From Thermococcus thermotolerans (GTDB taxonomy: Archaea > Methanobacteriota_B > Thermococci > Thermococcales > Thermococcaceae), in NCBI RefSeq assembly GCF_024707485.1, contig NZ_CP102602.1, forward strand, positions 1,426,001 to 1,490,000: DNA of 64,000 nucleotides. Direction: 5' to 3'. The notes below the pieces were generated by a model. The model did no database searches. It was not told the origin of the DNA and saw only the letters and a program-made list of their open reading frames with translations. Each line of letters starts with the position of its first letter. The first letter of the stretch is position 1. Positions 19,811 to 27,281 of this stretch are shown here, one piece after another. The position numbers were made by a program, and so were the translations under genes.

Positions 19811-20032
19811 TTAGACGTGGGTTCCGAGCGTCCAGCCCACCGTACCGGCCAGGAAGATTACTCCAAAATCTCTGGCAAGGATCCTTGCGTGGGGCTTTTC
19901 CCCCATCCCTACAAGGTAGAGCCAGTAGATGAACACCGGAACCAGGAGGTCGAGCGACAGGTGGGACTCGCCAAAGAACAGGTTGAGCAGAAATGAGAAA
20001 ATCGAAACCGGGGCGAGAGCCTTTCTGTCCAT
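19811..20032 (-). CDS. Small membrane protein of unknown function
   Basis: About 73 residues from ATG 20030-20032, preceded by GAGGGG. It has three hydrophobic stretches (APVSIFSFLLNLFFG, SLDLLVPVFIYWLYLVGMG, DFGVIFLAGTVGWTLG) and no recognisable motif. It lies 10 bp downstream of the metallo-beta-lactamase-fold gene on the same strand and is probably its co-transcribed partner. I do not recognise the family. Confidence 0.6.
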   Translation of the reverse strand: MDRKALAPVSIFSFLLNLFFGESHLSLDLLVPVFIYWLYLVGMGEKPHARILARDFGVIFLAGTVGWTLGTHV

Positions 20033-20042
20033 CAAAAACCCC

Positions 20043-20858
20043 TCAGACAAACCTAGCCGGTCTCAGCGTTCTAACCGATATTTCGTTCTTTTCCACCATG
20101 ACCTTGAAGCCCTCCTTAGCGACGTACGTCTTGACGCCGGTGACGGTTTCTATGTATTTGGCCTCCTTGTAGGGGTTCGCGAAGTGCATCTTCATCCCGA
20201 TGTGGCTCATCACAAGAACTTCGGGCTTCTCGTTCATTTTCTTGAGCATCATGACGATGTCGTCGGTGCTGAGGTGGTAGGGTATCCCCATATCCCTAGG
20301 CCTCGTCACGGCGGCTATCAGAAGCTTCGAACCGTCGTGCCACTCTATGAGCTCATCGAAGTAAGCAGTGTCCGGAATGTAGGATACGTCACCGTAGTGG
20401 GTCCTCATGCGGAATCCTATCGTCGTGGGGTCTGAGTGGACGGTGGGAGTTATTATCAGCTCTTCATCACCGATGGCTATCTTGCTTCCCGGTTCGGGTA
20501 TGTGGATGCTCTCAAGGACGTCCATGTGGTACTTGCTGACCGCAGGAGTGTGTGTCTCATCGCCGTACACGACGCTCTTCGATGCTATGAGCATGCCCCT
20601 CTTTTTCAAAGCCCCGCCCGTCATGGCCTCTATCATTACCTCGACGTCGTTGCAGTGGTCGACGTGCCTGTGGGAGACGAATATTGCGTCCAGCCTCCTC
20701 GGGTCGAGCTTGTATCTCCAGGAGCGAACCAGTGCACCCGGCCCCGGATCAACGTAGATGTTCCTACTGGCACGAATATGGAACCCACCGGTGGAGCGGA
20801 ACTGCGTTATGGTGATGAACCTTCCACCACCGCTGCCAAGGAAGGTAATCTCTATCAA
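20043..20858 (-). CDS. Metallo-beta-lactamase-fold hydrolase
   Basis: About 271 residues from a TTG at 20856-20858 (LIEITFLGSGGGRF), which has GGGGGTGGCGG just upstream; the open frame continues further up but reads as non-coding past a TATA box. The metal-binding SHRHVDHCND (about residues 65-74) supplies the HxHxDH motif, and further ligands are likely in PTVHSDP, YIPDTAYF and MSHIGMKMHF. The fold and spacing match the RNase Z/phosphodiesterase-like branch (COG1235 or related), so the substrate may be a nucleic acid or a phosphodiester, but this is not shown. A TATA box (CTTATATA on the minus strand, near 20911-20918) fits the chosen start. Confidence 0.85.
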   Translation of the reverse strand: MIEITFLGSGGGRFITITQFRSTGGFHIRASRNIYVDPGPGALVRSWRYKLDPRRLDAIFVSHRHVDHCNDVEVMIEAMTGGALKKRGMLIASKSVVYGDETHTPAVSKYHMDVLESIHIPEPGSKIAIGDEELIITPTVHSDPTTIGFRMRTHYGDVSYIPDTAYFDELIEWHDGSKLLIAAVTRPRDMGIPYHLSTDDIVMMLKKMNEKPEVLVMSHIGMKMHFANPYKEAKYIETVTGVKTYVAKEGFKVMVEKNEISVRTLRPARFV

Positions 20859-20953
20859 ACCGCCACCCCCGCTTTCTTTTGCAGACGTAGGAGTATCACT
20901 CCAGGAGTATATAAGGCATTGCCCCACCACCCTATGCACTTTCTGGCCACATG

Positions 20954-20975
20954 TGTATGATTGCGGGTTCATACA
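20954..20975. promoter_or_regulatory. Inverted repeat between the MBL-fold and OPT transporter genes
   Basis: TGTATGA (20954-20960) and TCATACA (20969-20975) form a perfect 7-bp inverted repeat around an 8-bp spacer. It lies in the 290-bp divergent gap (20859-21148), upstream of the TATA box of the MBL-fold gene and about 175 bp before the transporter. An operator is plausible but unproven. The rest of the gap is AT-rich and holds a TATA-like TTTTTAAT near 21093-21100 for the transporter. Confidence 0.35.
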
Positions 20976-21148
20976 AGTCGACTGGAACACAATGTCCATC
21001 ATATGGGAACACGCAGGAAGTTTGTATAACCATAGGTAATATAAAAATGTAAAGGTTCGACTTTAAAACTTTAAAAACTAGAACTCGGCAAAATGTTTTT
21101 AATTTGGTAGTAATCAGTTAATTATGCTCAACCCATGGGGGTGCAGCC

Positions 21149-23023
21149 ATGGAGTTTAAACCGTACATACCGTCCGAAAAGTCCCTGCCGGAGTACACCA
21201 TAAAGGCCTTTGTTCTGGGTGTTATTTTATCGATAGTGATGGGTGCGGCGAACGCATACCTCGGCATGTACGCCGGTATGACCGTCAGTGCCAGCATTCC
21301 AGCGGCAGTCATATCGATGGCAATACTCTTCGCCTTCAAGGACAGGAACATCCTTGAGAACAACATGGTCCAGACCGCTGCTTCAGCCGGCGAGTCCCTC
21401 GCGGCTGGAGTCATCTTCACCTTCCCGGCGCTGGTAGTCCTCGGCTACTACACGACCTTCCCGTACTACCTGGTGACCATAATAGCGGCCCTTGGAGGCT
21501 CCCTCGGTGCACTCTTCACGGTCGTACTCAGGAGGGCGTTCATAGTCGAGGAGAAGCTTCCATATCCGGAAGGTACCGCCTGTGCCGAGGTTCTCATAGC
21601 AGGGGACAGAGGGGGAAGCCACGCAAAGCCCATTCTCTACGGCGGAATCTTCGGCGGCCTCTTCAAGCTCCTCGGAAGCTCTGGCCTCTGGAAGGGCACG
21701 GTTGAGGCAGCAAAGATGGTCGGCTCCCGCGTTTACTACTTCGGAAGCGACCTCTCGGCGGCGCTCATTGCCGTCGGCTACATCGTCGGGCTCAACATAG
21801 CCTTCCTCGTCTTCCTTGGCGGTGCAATAGCCTGGTTCATAGCCATCCCGCTTTATGCCGGCCAGATGGGAGCCACAGACCTCAGCCCGGTTGACATGGC
21901 ATGGGTAATTTGGAGCACCAAGATCAGGTACATGGGCGTTGGTGCAATGGTCGTCGGTGGAATCTGGAGCCTCATCAAGCTCAGGAACCCGATAAAGAGG
22001 GGCATCAAGGCCGGTCTTGAGGTCGCCAAGAGGAGGCAGGCGGGGGAGACTGTCATCAGGACGGAGGAGGACCTTCCGCTCAACTACGTGCTGATACTCA
22101 TAGCAGCCTTCGTGATACCGCTGTTCCTCCTGTACTTCCACATAATCGGCTCGATAGGGATCGCGGCAGTTATGGCGGTGATACTCCTCATCGTCGGCTT
22201 CCTCGGAAGCTCAATAGCCGGCTACCTCGCGGGTGTCGTCGGTTCCTCCAACAACCCTGTCTCAGGAATCACCATTATGAGCCTGCTCTTCACGGCCTTC
22301 GTGCTCAAGGCCCTAGGCCTCAGCGGGATGGAGGGAATGGCAGCTACCATACTCGTCGCGGCGGTCATATGTACCGCAGCCGCTATAGCCGGTGACACCA
22401 TGCAGGACCTCGCCACCGGTTACCTCGTTGGAGCCACGCCAAAGAGACAGCAGGTCTTCGAGATAGTCGGAACGTTCTTTGCCGCCCTCGTCATGGCCCC
22501 CGTGCTCAACCTCCTCATCCAGGCCTACGGTATAGCCGGAACTCCAACCGCCAAAGAGAACGCTTTGGCCGCCCCGCAGGCCTTCCTCATGGCCAAGGTC
22601 ACCGAGGGCGTCTTCACCGGCAACCTGGAGTGGAACATGATATACATCGGAGCCGGCATAGCGATCGTCCTCATAGTTCTTGACGAGATACTCGCCATGA
22701 AGGGCTCCAAGTTCAGAACCCCTGTCATGCCCGTTGCCGTCGGCATCTATCTGCCGCTCAGCCTCGGCGTCCCGATATTCATCGGCGGCCTAATCAGGTA
22801 CTTCGTCGGCAAGGCCAGGGGAGGCGGTGCAGAGAAGCCGACCGACCCGGGTGTCCTCGGTGCGGCAGGACTCATAGCCGGTGAGGCCCTCATGGGCATA
22901 TTCTTCGCGGCACTGATAGTTGCAGGCGTAGCACCGAGCGTTGGCTTCAGCAGCAACATCCTTGGAATCCTCATCCTGGCAGGAATAGCCGTCTGGCTGT
23001 ACATGACGGGCAGGAAGGAGTGA
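21149..23023 (+). CDS. OPT-family oligopeptide transporter
   Basis: A 624-residue polytopic membrane protein with about 15-16 spans. The N-terminal EYTIKAFVLGVILSIVMGAANAYLGMYAGMTVSASIPAAV and EKLPYPEGTACAEVL are characteristic of the OPT/ISP4-like family (TIGR00733 type), proton-coupled importers of peptides or metal-peptide chelates. A second half containing SSNNPVSGITIMSLLF and AGDTMQDLATGYLVGATPKRQQ supports this. The ATG follows GGGGGTGCAGCC. It is followed within 55 bp by a PqqD-like protein and an M20 peptidase on the same strand, which suggests that imported peptides are passed to the peptidase. Confidence 0.92.
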   Translation: MEFKPYIPSEKSLPEYTIKAFVLGVILSIVMGAANAYLGMYAGMTVSASIPAAVISMAILFAFKDRNILENNMVQTAASAGESLAAGVIFTFPALVVLGYYTTFPYYLVTIIAALGGSLGALFTVVLRRAFIVEEKLPYPEGTACAEVLIAGDRGGSHAKPILYGGIFGGLFKLLGSSGLWKGTVEAAKMVGSRVYYFGSDLSAALIAVGYIVGLNIAFLVFLGGAIAWFIAIPLYAGQMGATDLSPVDMAWVIWSTKIRYMGVGAMVVGGIWSLIKLRNPIKRGIKAGLEVAKRRQAGETVIRTEEDLPLNYVLILIAAFVIPLFLLYFHIIGSIGIAAVMAVILLIVGFLGSSIAGYLAGVVGSSNNPVSGITIMSLLFTAFVLKALGLSGMEGMAATILVAAVICTAAAIAGDTMQDLATGYLVGATPKRQQVFEIVGTFFAALVMAPVLNLLIQAYGIAGTPTAKENALAAPQAFLMAKVTEGVFTGNLEWNMIYIGAGIAIVLIVLDEILAMKGSKFRTPVMPVAVGIYLPLSLGVPIFIGGLIRYFVGKARGGGAEKPTDPGVLGAAGLIAGEALMGIFFAALIVAGVAPSVGFSSNILGILILAGIAVWLYMTGRKE

Positions 23024-23076
23024 TCTCCCCCCTTTTCTTTCCCAACCTTTAAATTTTAAAGGCCGGAGGAATGACC

Positions 23077-23412
23077 ATGGAAGAGTACCTGAACCTTGTC
23101 CCGGTACGCAACGAAAAGGTCGAGCTGAAGAAAATCGATGGGAAGTACTACCTCCTCATCCCGATGGACTCGAAGCTCGACTTTCTCGCGAGGAAGCTCC
23201 ACGGCGAGTACAGGAGAATAGAACTCGATGAGGTCGGGGCATACACATGGGAGCTCTGCGACGGGAGAAGAACAGTAAATGAGATAGGGAAGGCCCTGAA
23301 GGCACGCTTTGGGAATGAAGTTGAGCCCCTCTACGAGCGCCTTGTGACGTTTCTCGTTGAACTTGGGAAGAGGTACCTGGTTGAGTTTAAAAGGATGGAC
23401 GGGATAGTTTAG
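23077..23412 (+). CDS. PqqD-like protein (RiPP recognition element fold)
   Basis: About 111 residues from ATG 23077, which is 7 nt after GGAGG; the ATG at 23071 is only 1 nt from it and is less likely. LNLVPVRNEKVELKKIDGKYYLLIP, LDEVGAYTWELCDGRRTVNEIGKALKARFG and the final helices follow the PqqD fold: a three-stranded sheet then a winged three-helix bundle that in peptide-modifying systems grips a leader peptide. No precursor peptide or radical SAM partner is adjacent. It sits between an oligopeptide transporter and a peptidase, with its stop 12 bp before the peptidase start, so a role in peptide handling or regulation is possible. Confidence 0.8.
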   Translation: MEEYLNLVPVRNEKVELKKIDGKYYLLIPMDSKLDFLARKLHGEYRRIELDEVGAYTWELCDGRRTVNEIGKALKARFGNEVEPLYERLVTFLVELGKRYLVEFKRMDGIV

Positions 23413-23424
23413 GTGGTGGTCGAA

Positions 23425-24693
23425 ATGAGTGAAACCCTCGAAAAGGTCTCACTGGAGATAGAAAAGCTCCGCGATGAGATGGCCAATACTCTCGTCGAAC
23501 TAATAAAAATTCCCGCCATAAGCCCCGACTACGGCTACGAGGGAGAATACGACAAGGCCCAGAAGCTGCTTGAGATAATAAAAGACTGGCCCTTCGACAA
23601 AGTCGAGGTCTACAACGCGCCCGACGAGAGGGCGAAAAATGGAGTCAGACCGAGCATTCTCGCCTACTACTACGGCCAGGACGGTGAGAAGAGCCCAAGG
23701 ATATGGATCCTCACCCACATAGACGTCGTTCCGCCCGGAGACCTGAGCAGGTGGACGGTTACCGAGCCCTTCAAGCCGGTCGTGAAGGACGGGAAGGTCT
23801 ACGGGCGCGGAAGCGAGGACAACGGGCAGAGCCTGGTCGCTTCTCTTTACGCGGTAAGGGCCATGATGAACCTCGGGATAAGGCCGAAGAGAACTATAAT
23901 CCTCGCCTTCGTCAGCGACGAGGAGACAGGGAGCAAATACGGCGTCGAGTGGCTCATGAGAGAGCACCCGGAGCTGTTCAGAAAGGACGACCTCGTTCTC
24001 GTCCCGGACGGCGGAAACGAGGACGGAACCTTCATCGAGGTGGCAGAGAAGAGCATCCTCTGGCTCAGGGTCAGGGTTAAGGGCAAGCAGGTTCACGCCA
24101 GCATGCCTGACAAGGGACTCAACGCCCACCGTGTCGCCCTCGACTTCGCCTACCACCTCGACAGGCTCCTCCACGAGAAGTATTCTGATAGGGACGAACT
24201 CTTCGACCCGCCGGAGAGCACCTTCGAGCCGACGATGGTTAAAAATCCAGCGGACAGCCCGAACATAGCACCGGGCGAGCACGAGGTGGTTTTCGACTGC
24301 AGGATTCTGCCGAGGTACAGTGTAGATGATATCCTCTCCGACGCAAAGGCCCTCGCCGAGGAGATTAAAGAGAAATACAGAAAGGAGTTCGACGGCGAAG
24401 TTCTGCCGGAGATAGAGTTCGAGGTCCTCCAGCGCATGGACGCTCCGGCCCCAACCGACCCGAACAGCGAGATAGTGGTTCTTCTTAAAGAGGCCCTGAG
24501 AAAGCTCCGCGGAAAGGAGGCAAAAGTTGGAGGAATAGGCGGCGGAACCTTCGCGGCCTACTTCAGGAAGCTCGGAATCCCTGCGGTTGTCTGGGCAACC
24601 CTCGACGAGACCGCCCACCAGCCCAACGAGTACGCGAAGGTAGACAACATGGTTGAAGATGCTAAGGTTATGGCGGCCCTGGCGCTCCTCTGA
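23425..24693 (+). CDS. M20-family metallopeptidase (dipeptidase/deacylase)
   Basis: 422 residues from ATG 23425 after GGTGGTGG. The M20 zinc ligands are visible: LTHIDVVPPGD (His and following Asp), GRGSEDNGQ (bridging Asp), SDEETGSKYG (catalytic Glu pair), VLVPDGGNED (Asp) and DETAHQPNEY near the C-terminus (His). The dimerisation domain (about 195-310) contains the family HASMPDKGLNA motif. Members hydrolyse dipeptides, N-acyl amino acids or related amides in the cytoplasm; the preference cannot be read here, but the upstream OPT transporter favours peptides. It is the last gene of the OPT-PqqD-peptidase group. Confidence 0.9.
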   Translation: MSETLEKVSLEIEKLRDEMANTLVELIKIPAISPDYGYEGEYDKAQKLLEIIKDWPFDKVEVYNAPDERAKNGVRPSILAYYYGQDGEKSPRIWILTHIDVVPPGDLSRWTVTEPFKPVVKDGKVYGRGSEDNGQSLVASLYAVRAMMNLGIRPKRTIILAFVSDEETGSKYGVEWLMREHPELFRKDDLVLVPDGGNEDGTFIEVAEKSILWLRVRVKGKQVHASMPDKGLNAHRVALDFAYHLDRLLHEKYSDRDELFDPPESTFEPTMVKNPADSPNIAPGEHEVVFDCRILPRYSVDDILSDAKALAEEIKEKYRKEFDGEVLPEIEFEVLQRMDAPAPTDPNSEIVVLLKEALRKLRGKEAKVGGIGGGTFAAYFRKLGIPAVVWATLDETAHQPNEYAKVDNMVEDAKVMAALALL

Positions 24694-24730
24694 GCGAAAC
24701 CCTTTTCTTTTATCCCTCCCATTCAGAGCC

Positions 24731-25474
24731 ATGCCCGCATGGAAGGACGGAAAGCTGGGACTGCCTGTAAAAGAGGCAGTGAAGCTGTTTCCGGAGCTGA
24801 AGGACTACCTCGACGAGCGCGGAAGGCTTGACTTCTCGAACAGGGAAGCGAGGATACTCTACAACAGGGCGATAGCGGAGGCAATTTTCGGCCTCGATAT
24901 AGAGTACCACCCGCGCGGACTGGTGACCACCCCCGTCTCGCGCTATATCTTCCTGAAGACCTTTCTCCGCGGCGGCGAGAGGGTTCTTGAGATAGGAACC
25001 GGGCACACCGCGATGATGGCCCTCATGGCGGCCAAGCTCTTCGAGTGCGACGTTACCGCGACGGAGATCGACGAGGAGTTCTTCACCCACGCAAAGGCCA
25101 ACATAGGGAGAAACGGAGCGAAGATCAGGCTAATCAAGAGCTGCGGTGGAATAATCCAAGGAGTGATCCCGGAAGGGGAAAAGTTCGACGTAATCTTCTC
25201 CGCTCCGCCCTACTACGAGACTCCGACGAAAGGCGTTCTGACGGAGAGGGAAGGCGTTGGAGGTGGGAAGTACGGTGAGGCATTCTCGGTGAGGCTCATC
25301 GAGGAGGCGATGGAATACTTGAAGCCCGGTGGAAAGGTAGCTCTCTTTCTTCCGGACAAAAAGCCGCTGATAAATGCCATAAGGGAAAAGGGAGAAGAGC
25401 TGGGCTACTCCGTGAGGGACGTGAGGTTCCGGGTCGGAACGCGGTGGAGGTACAGCCTGATACTCAGGCTGTAA
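24731..25474 (+). CDS. SAM-dependent methyltransferase, RlmF/METTL16-like
   Basis: 247 residues from ATG 24731 (MPAWKDGKLGLPVKEAV). A 70-residue N-terminal helical part (DERGRLDFSNREARILYNRAIAEA) precedes a Rossmann methyltransferase: VLEIGTGHTAMMAL (motif I, about 97-110), ATEIDEEFF, and SAPPYYE (motif IV, about 159-165). LDFSNREARILYNRA and the PPYY motif resemble enzymes that make N6-methyladenine in structured RNA (RlmF, METTL16), so an RNA target is likely but the residue modified is unproven. A pyrimidine-rich promoter and short or absent leader are suggested by the 37-bp gap after the peptidase. Confidence 0.75.
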   Translation: MPAWKDGKLGLPVKEAVKLFPELKDYLDERGRLDFSNREARILYNRAIAEAIFGLDIEYHPRGLVTTPVSRYIFLKTFLRGGERVLEIGTGHTAMMALMAAKLFECDVTATEIDEEFFTHAKANIGRNGAKIRLIKSCGGIIQGVIPEGEKFDVIFSAPPYYETPTKGVLTEREGVGGGKYGEAFSVRLIEEAMEYLKPGGKVALFLPDKKPLINAIREKGEELGYSVRDVRFRVGTRWRYSLILRL

Positions 25475-25526
25475 TGGTCCCTAACGACCATAACCTCCAC
25501 GATTTTAGTCGTTTGAGCGACCAAAT

Positions 25527-25639
25527 AAAAAAAGGGTTTCGGTCGGGGGAGCGACCGGTTGAGGGACTCGGACCGTGGGCGTCTCAGCATCCACGCCGGC
25601 TCAGAGGAGGTGCTTTATCCTCATCGTCCCCTGTACCCC
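25527..25639 (-). ncRNA. Candidate structured small RNA with promoter and oligo-T end
   Basis: On the minus strand a TATA-like AAATTTAAA (25655-25663) lies about 25 bp before a GC-rich block in otherwise AT-rich DNA, and the block ends in a T7 run (25527-25533), the usual archaeal terminator. The RNA can fold: an outer stem 25626-25630 with 25563-25567 encloses two hairpins (25618-25622/25604-25608 and 25591-25595/25574-25578), and a 6-bp hairpin (25557-25552/25545-25540) precedes the T run. The second enclosed loop contains GATG and CTGA, which look like a kink-turn or L7Ae-binding loop. It is not coding on either strand. The class is unknown; a guide RNA of H/ACA or unusual C/D type is the best guess. 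Confidence 0.5.
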
Positions 25640-25671
25640 AATGTATGAAAGTGGAAATTTAAACCTAAAGG

Positions 25672-25679
25672 TTATATAT
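25672..25679 (+). promoter_or_regulatory. TATA box of the DDWF membrane protein gene
   Basis: TTATATAT, with an A/G-rich BRE-like AAAGG before it, lies about 28 bp upstream of the TTAGGGGTGA ribosome site of the following gene. It faces away from the TATA box of the candidate RNA at 25655-25663, so the two genes are divergently transcribed from adjacent promoters. Confidence 0.5.
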
Positions 25680-25711
25680 GTAAATACCCTTTTTATTTAG
25701 GGGTGACTATA

Positions 25712-26134
25712 TTGTCCCTAAAGTGGAAAATTGTGGGTCACGTATCATTATTCTATGTAGCATTTGTGGGTTTTATTTATATATATTCAAAAATCGTCTC
25801 AGCATTCCCCGATCTCTACCAAGGGGTCTCCCCTAAGGATATACTGTTTTTTGGCTTTCTGTTTGCGTTAGCGGTGAACATTTTGGTATTTGCTGGTTAT
25901 AGACGATCACCTTCCAGAACTAACCGTAAATCGGGGCCTTATCGGTATGAAGAGGAAGTGATCGAAGTATACGAACCTGAAGATGACTGGTTCAAGCCAC
26001 TTGATGATTTCGATCACCAAGTTAGAAAGCTTAATCAGGACTTCTCAAAGTTTGCTAAGGCGGATTTAACTAAGCGCCGGAGAAGAAAGAAGGATGACGA
26101 CTGGTTTGCCTCGATGAGAGATTTCAAGTTCTAA
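25712..26134 (+). CDS. Small two-TM protein with duplicated DDWF motif
   Basis: About 140 residues from a TTG at 25712 spaced correctly from AGGGGTGA; a GTG at 25703 is in frame but overlaps that site. Two membrane spans (VGHVSLFYVAFVGFIYIYSKIV and DILFFGFLFALAVNILVFAGY) are followed by about 85 cytoplasmic residues. This tail contains a strongly acidic stretch, DDWFKPLDDF, a probable helix, a basic patch KRRRRKK and, at the very C-terminus, a second copy DDWFASMRDF. The sequence is AT-rich compared with flanking genes and I recognise no family. The next gene encodes another membrane protein with an Mrr nuclease domain, behind its own promoter. Confidence 0.7.
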   Translation: MSLKWKIVGHVSLFYVAFVGFIYIYSKIVSAFPDLYQGVSPKDILFFGFLFALAVNILVFAGYRRSPSRTNRKSGPYRYEEEVIEVYEPEDDWFKPLDDFDHQVRKLNQDFSKFAKADLTKRRRRKKDDDWFASMRDFKF

Positions 26135-26271
26135 TTTCTTTGTTATTAAAATGTGTCCTCACAACAGTGCCTCTTCCGTAAATAATCCCCACACTCGCTC
26201 TCCTATCTGTTCAGAGGGTTTACAGATATCTTGCAGTAAAGTGTCCACAACTTGGTAACAACAGCAAAATT

Positions 26272-26281
26272 GATATATATA
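26272..26281 (+). promoter_or_regulatory. TATA box of the membrane-bound Mrr-like gene
   Basis: GATATATATA at 26272-26281 lies about 50 bp before the likely GTG start. The 195-bp gap before the gene also holds a perfect inverted repeat, TATCTGT (26204-26210) and ACAGATA (26222-26228), and near the expected transcription start TTCTTTT (26291-26297) with AAAAGAA (26301-26307), which could form a hairpin in the leader. Confidence 0.5.
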
Positions 26282-26329
26282 CTTTCTCCGTTCTTTTCTT
26301 AAAAGAAAGAAGAAGACCCGGTGGTTAGG

Positions 26330-27220
26330 GTGTCAAATTCCCGGAAGGGTTATGAGTTTGAGAATGAGATTGCACGGATTCTGAAGGATTTAGGGTATGA
26401 GGTGACCCAAACTCCCTTCAGCGGAGATTACGGAGTCGATATTATAGCTGAAAAGTATGGAAAAAGAATTGCTATTCAAGTAAAGAACCAAAATAGGCCT
26501 GTAGGCGTAAGAGCTGTTCAAGAAGTTTTCGCCGGGAAAGAATACTACAGGTGTGATGAGGCGTGGGTAGTTTCACGGAGTGGATTCACAGAGAGAGCCG
26601 AAGAAATGGCTCAAAAACTAGGCATAGAATTAGTGCATTATGTGGAACTACAAAAAAGAGCAAACATACTCCGACAAACTGAGCATTTTCCAACTATCAC
26701 TCAAAGAGAAGATCCCATGACAGAAGATGAGGCTGTGTCAATTCTAATATTGCTAGCTGGCACGATCTTTTCAGTCATTTGGTATATCTTACATTTCTAT
26801 GTCAAACTTTCTGGTGACATTTCTGTAAAGGTGGGAAGTGCTACTTCTATATTTATCCTTATCATTTATATTGGTTCCATTCTTGTTATATTTACCCCAC
26901 CTCTCGTCTTTTTCACCGAACTCCGTGAAAAAGTCAAGGGTCGGTATTATTCCCTCAGCGGCCTTATCCTTAGCAGCTATTTTCTAATGGTAGCTATCAG
27001 AGAACTTCTGAATTATGACTCGATAGTAACTTCGCCCTACGGCCTATTGGGAGTATTGACTAGCGCTGCAACTTTGTTATGGTTAAGCATCGTCGCATAT
27101 GAGGAGTGGCTGAGACATGAGAGAAGGAACTCTCTAAGCTCCGCCCATACTATGCGTAGCATTATCCTCACCTGCTATGCCATTGTTCTAGCTATCTCGA
27201 TGTATTTCTACCCGTTCTAG
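26330..27220 (+). CDS. Mrr-type restriction endonuclease domain fused to five membrane spans
   Basis: About 296 residues from GTG 26330, 6 nt after GGTGG; GTG 26321 is an alternative. Residues 1-112 form a PD-(D/E)xK nuclease of the Mrr type: EFENEIARILKDLGYEV (helix with Glu), SGDYGVDIIA (catalytic Asp) and IAIQVKNQ (the QxK variant usual in Mrr), then AVQEVFAGKEYY and AWVVSRSGFTERA. After a short linker come five hydrophobic spans to the C-terminus (ending MYFYPF). Mrr-like nucleases normally cut modified or foreign DNA; membrane tethering is unusual and would suit DNA entering the cell. The gene is AT-rich and lies in an accessory island, so a defence role is plausible but inferred. Confidence 0.8.
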   Translation: MSNSRKGYEFENEIARILKDLGYEVTQTPFSGDYGVDIIAEKYGKRIAIQVKNQNRPVGVRAVQEVFAGKEYYRCDEAWVVSRSGFTERAEEMAQKLGIELVHYVELQKRANILRQTEHFPTITQREDPMTEDEAVSILILLAGTIFSVIWYILHFYVKLSGDISVKVGSATSIFILIIYIGSILVIFTPPLVFFTELREKVKGRYYSLSGLILSSYFLMVAIRELLNYDSIVTSPYGLLGVLTSAATLLWLSIVAYEEWLRHERRNSLSSAHTMRSIILTCYAIVLAISMYFYPF

Positions 27221-27281
27221 TGCTAGGAGAATAGTAGAAAAAATTTTGTATAATAGACTCTCCATACTCGCCAGACGAGGC

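Noticed and set aside
23500-24732. A 410-codon open frame antisense to the M20 peptidase gene
   Set aside because: Same reason: GC-rich codon bias opens the opposite strand. The peptidase has all its metal ligands.
25474-25491. ATGGTC/GACCAT hairpin at the end of the methyltransferase gene as a terminator
   Set aside because: It overlaps the stop codon but has no T run after it; archaeal termination relies on T-rich stretches, so the role is doubtful.
25527-25639. The GC-rich block as a tRNA or standard C/D box RNA
   Set aside because: No cloverleaf or CCA-end pattern can be folded. The C-like ACGATGA and the two CTGA boxes have spacings unlike a two-guide C/D RNA, so I left the class open.
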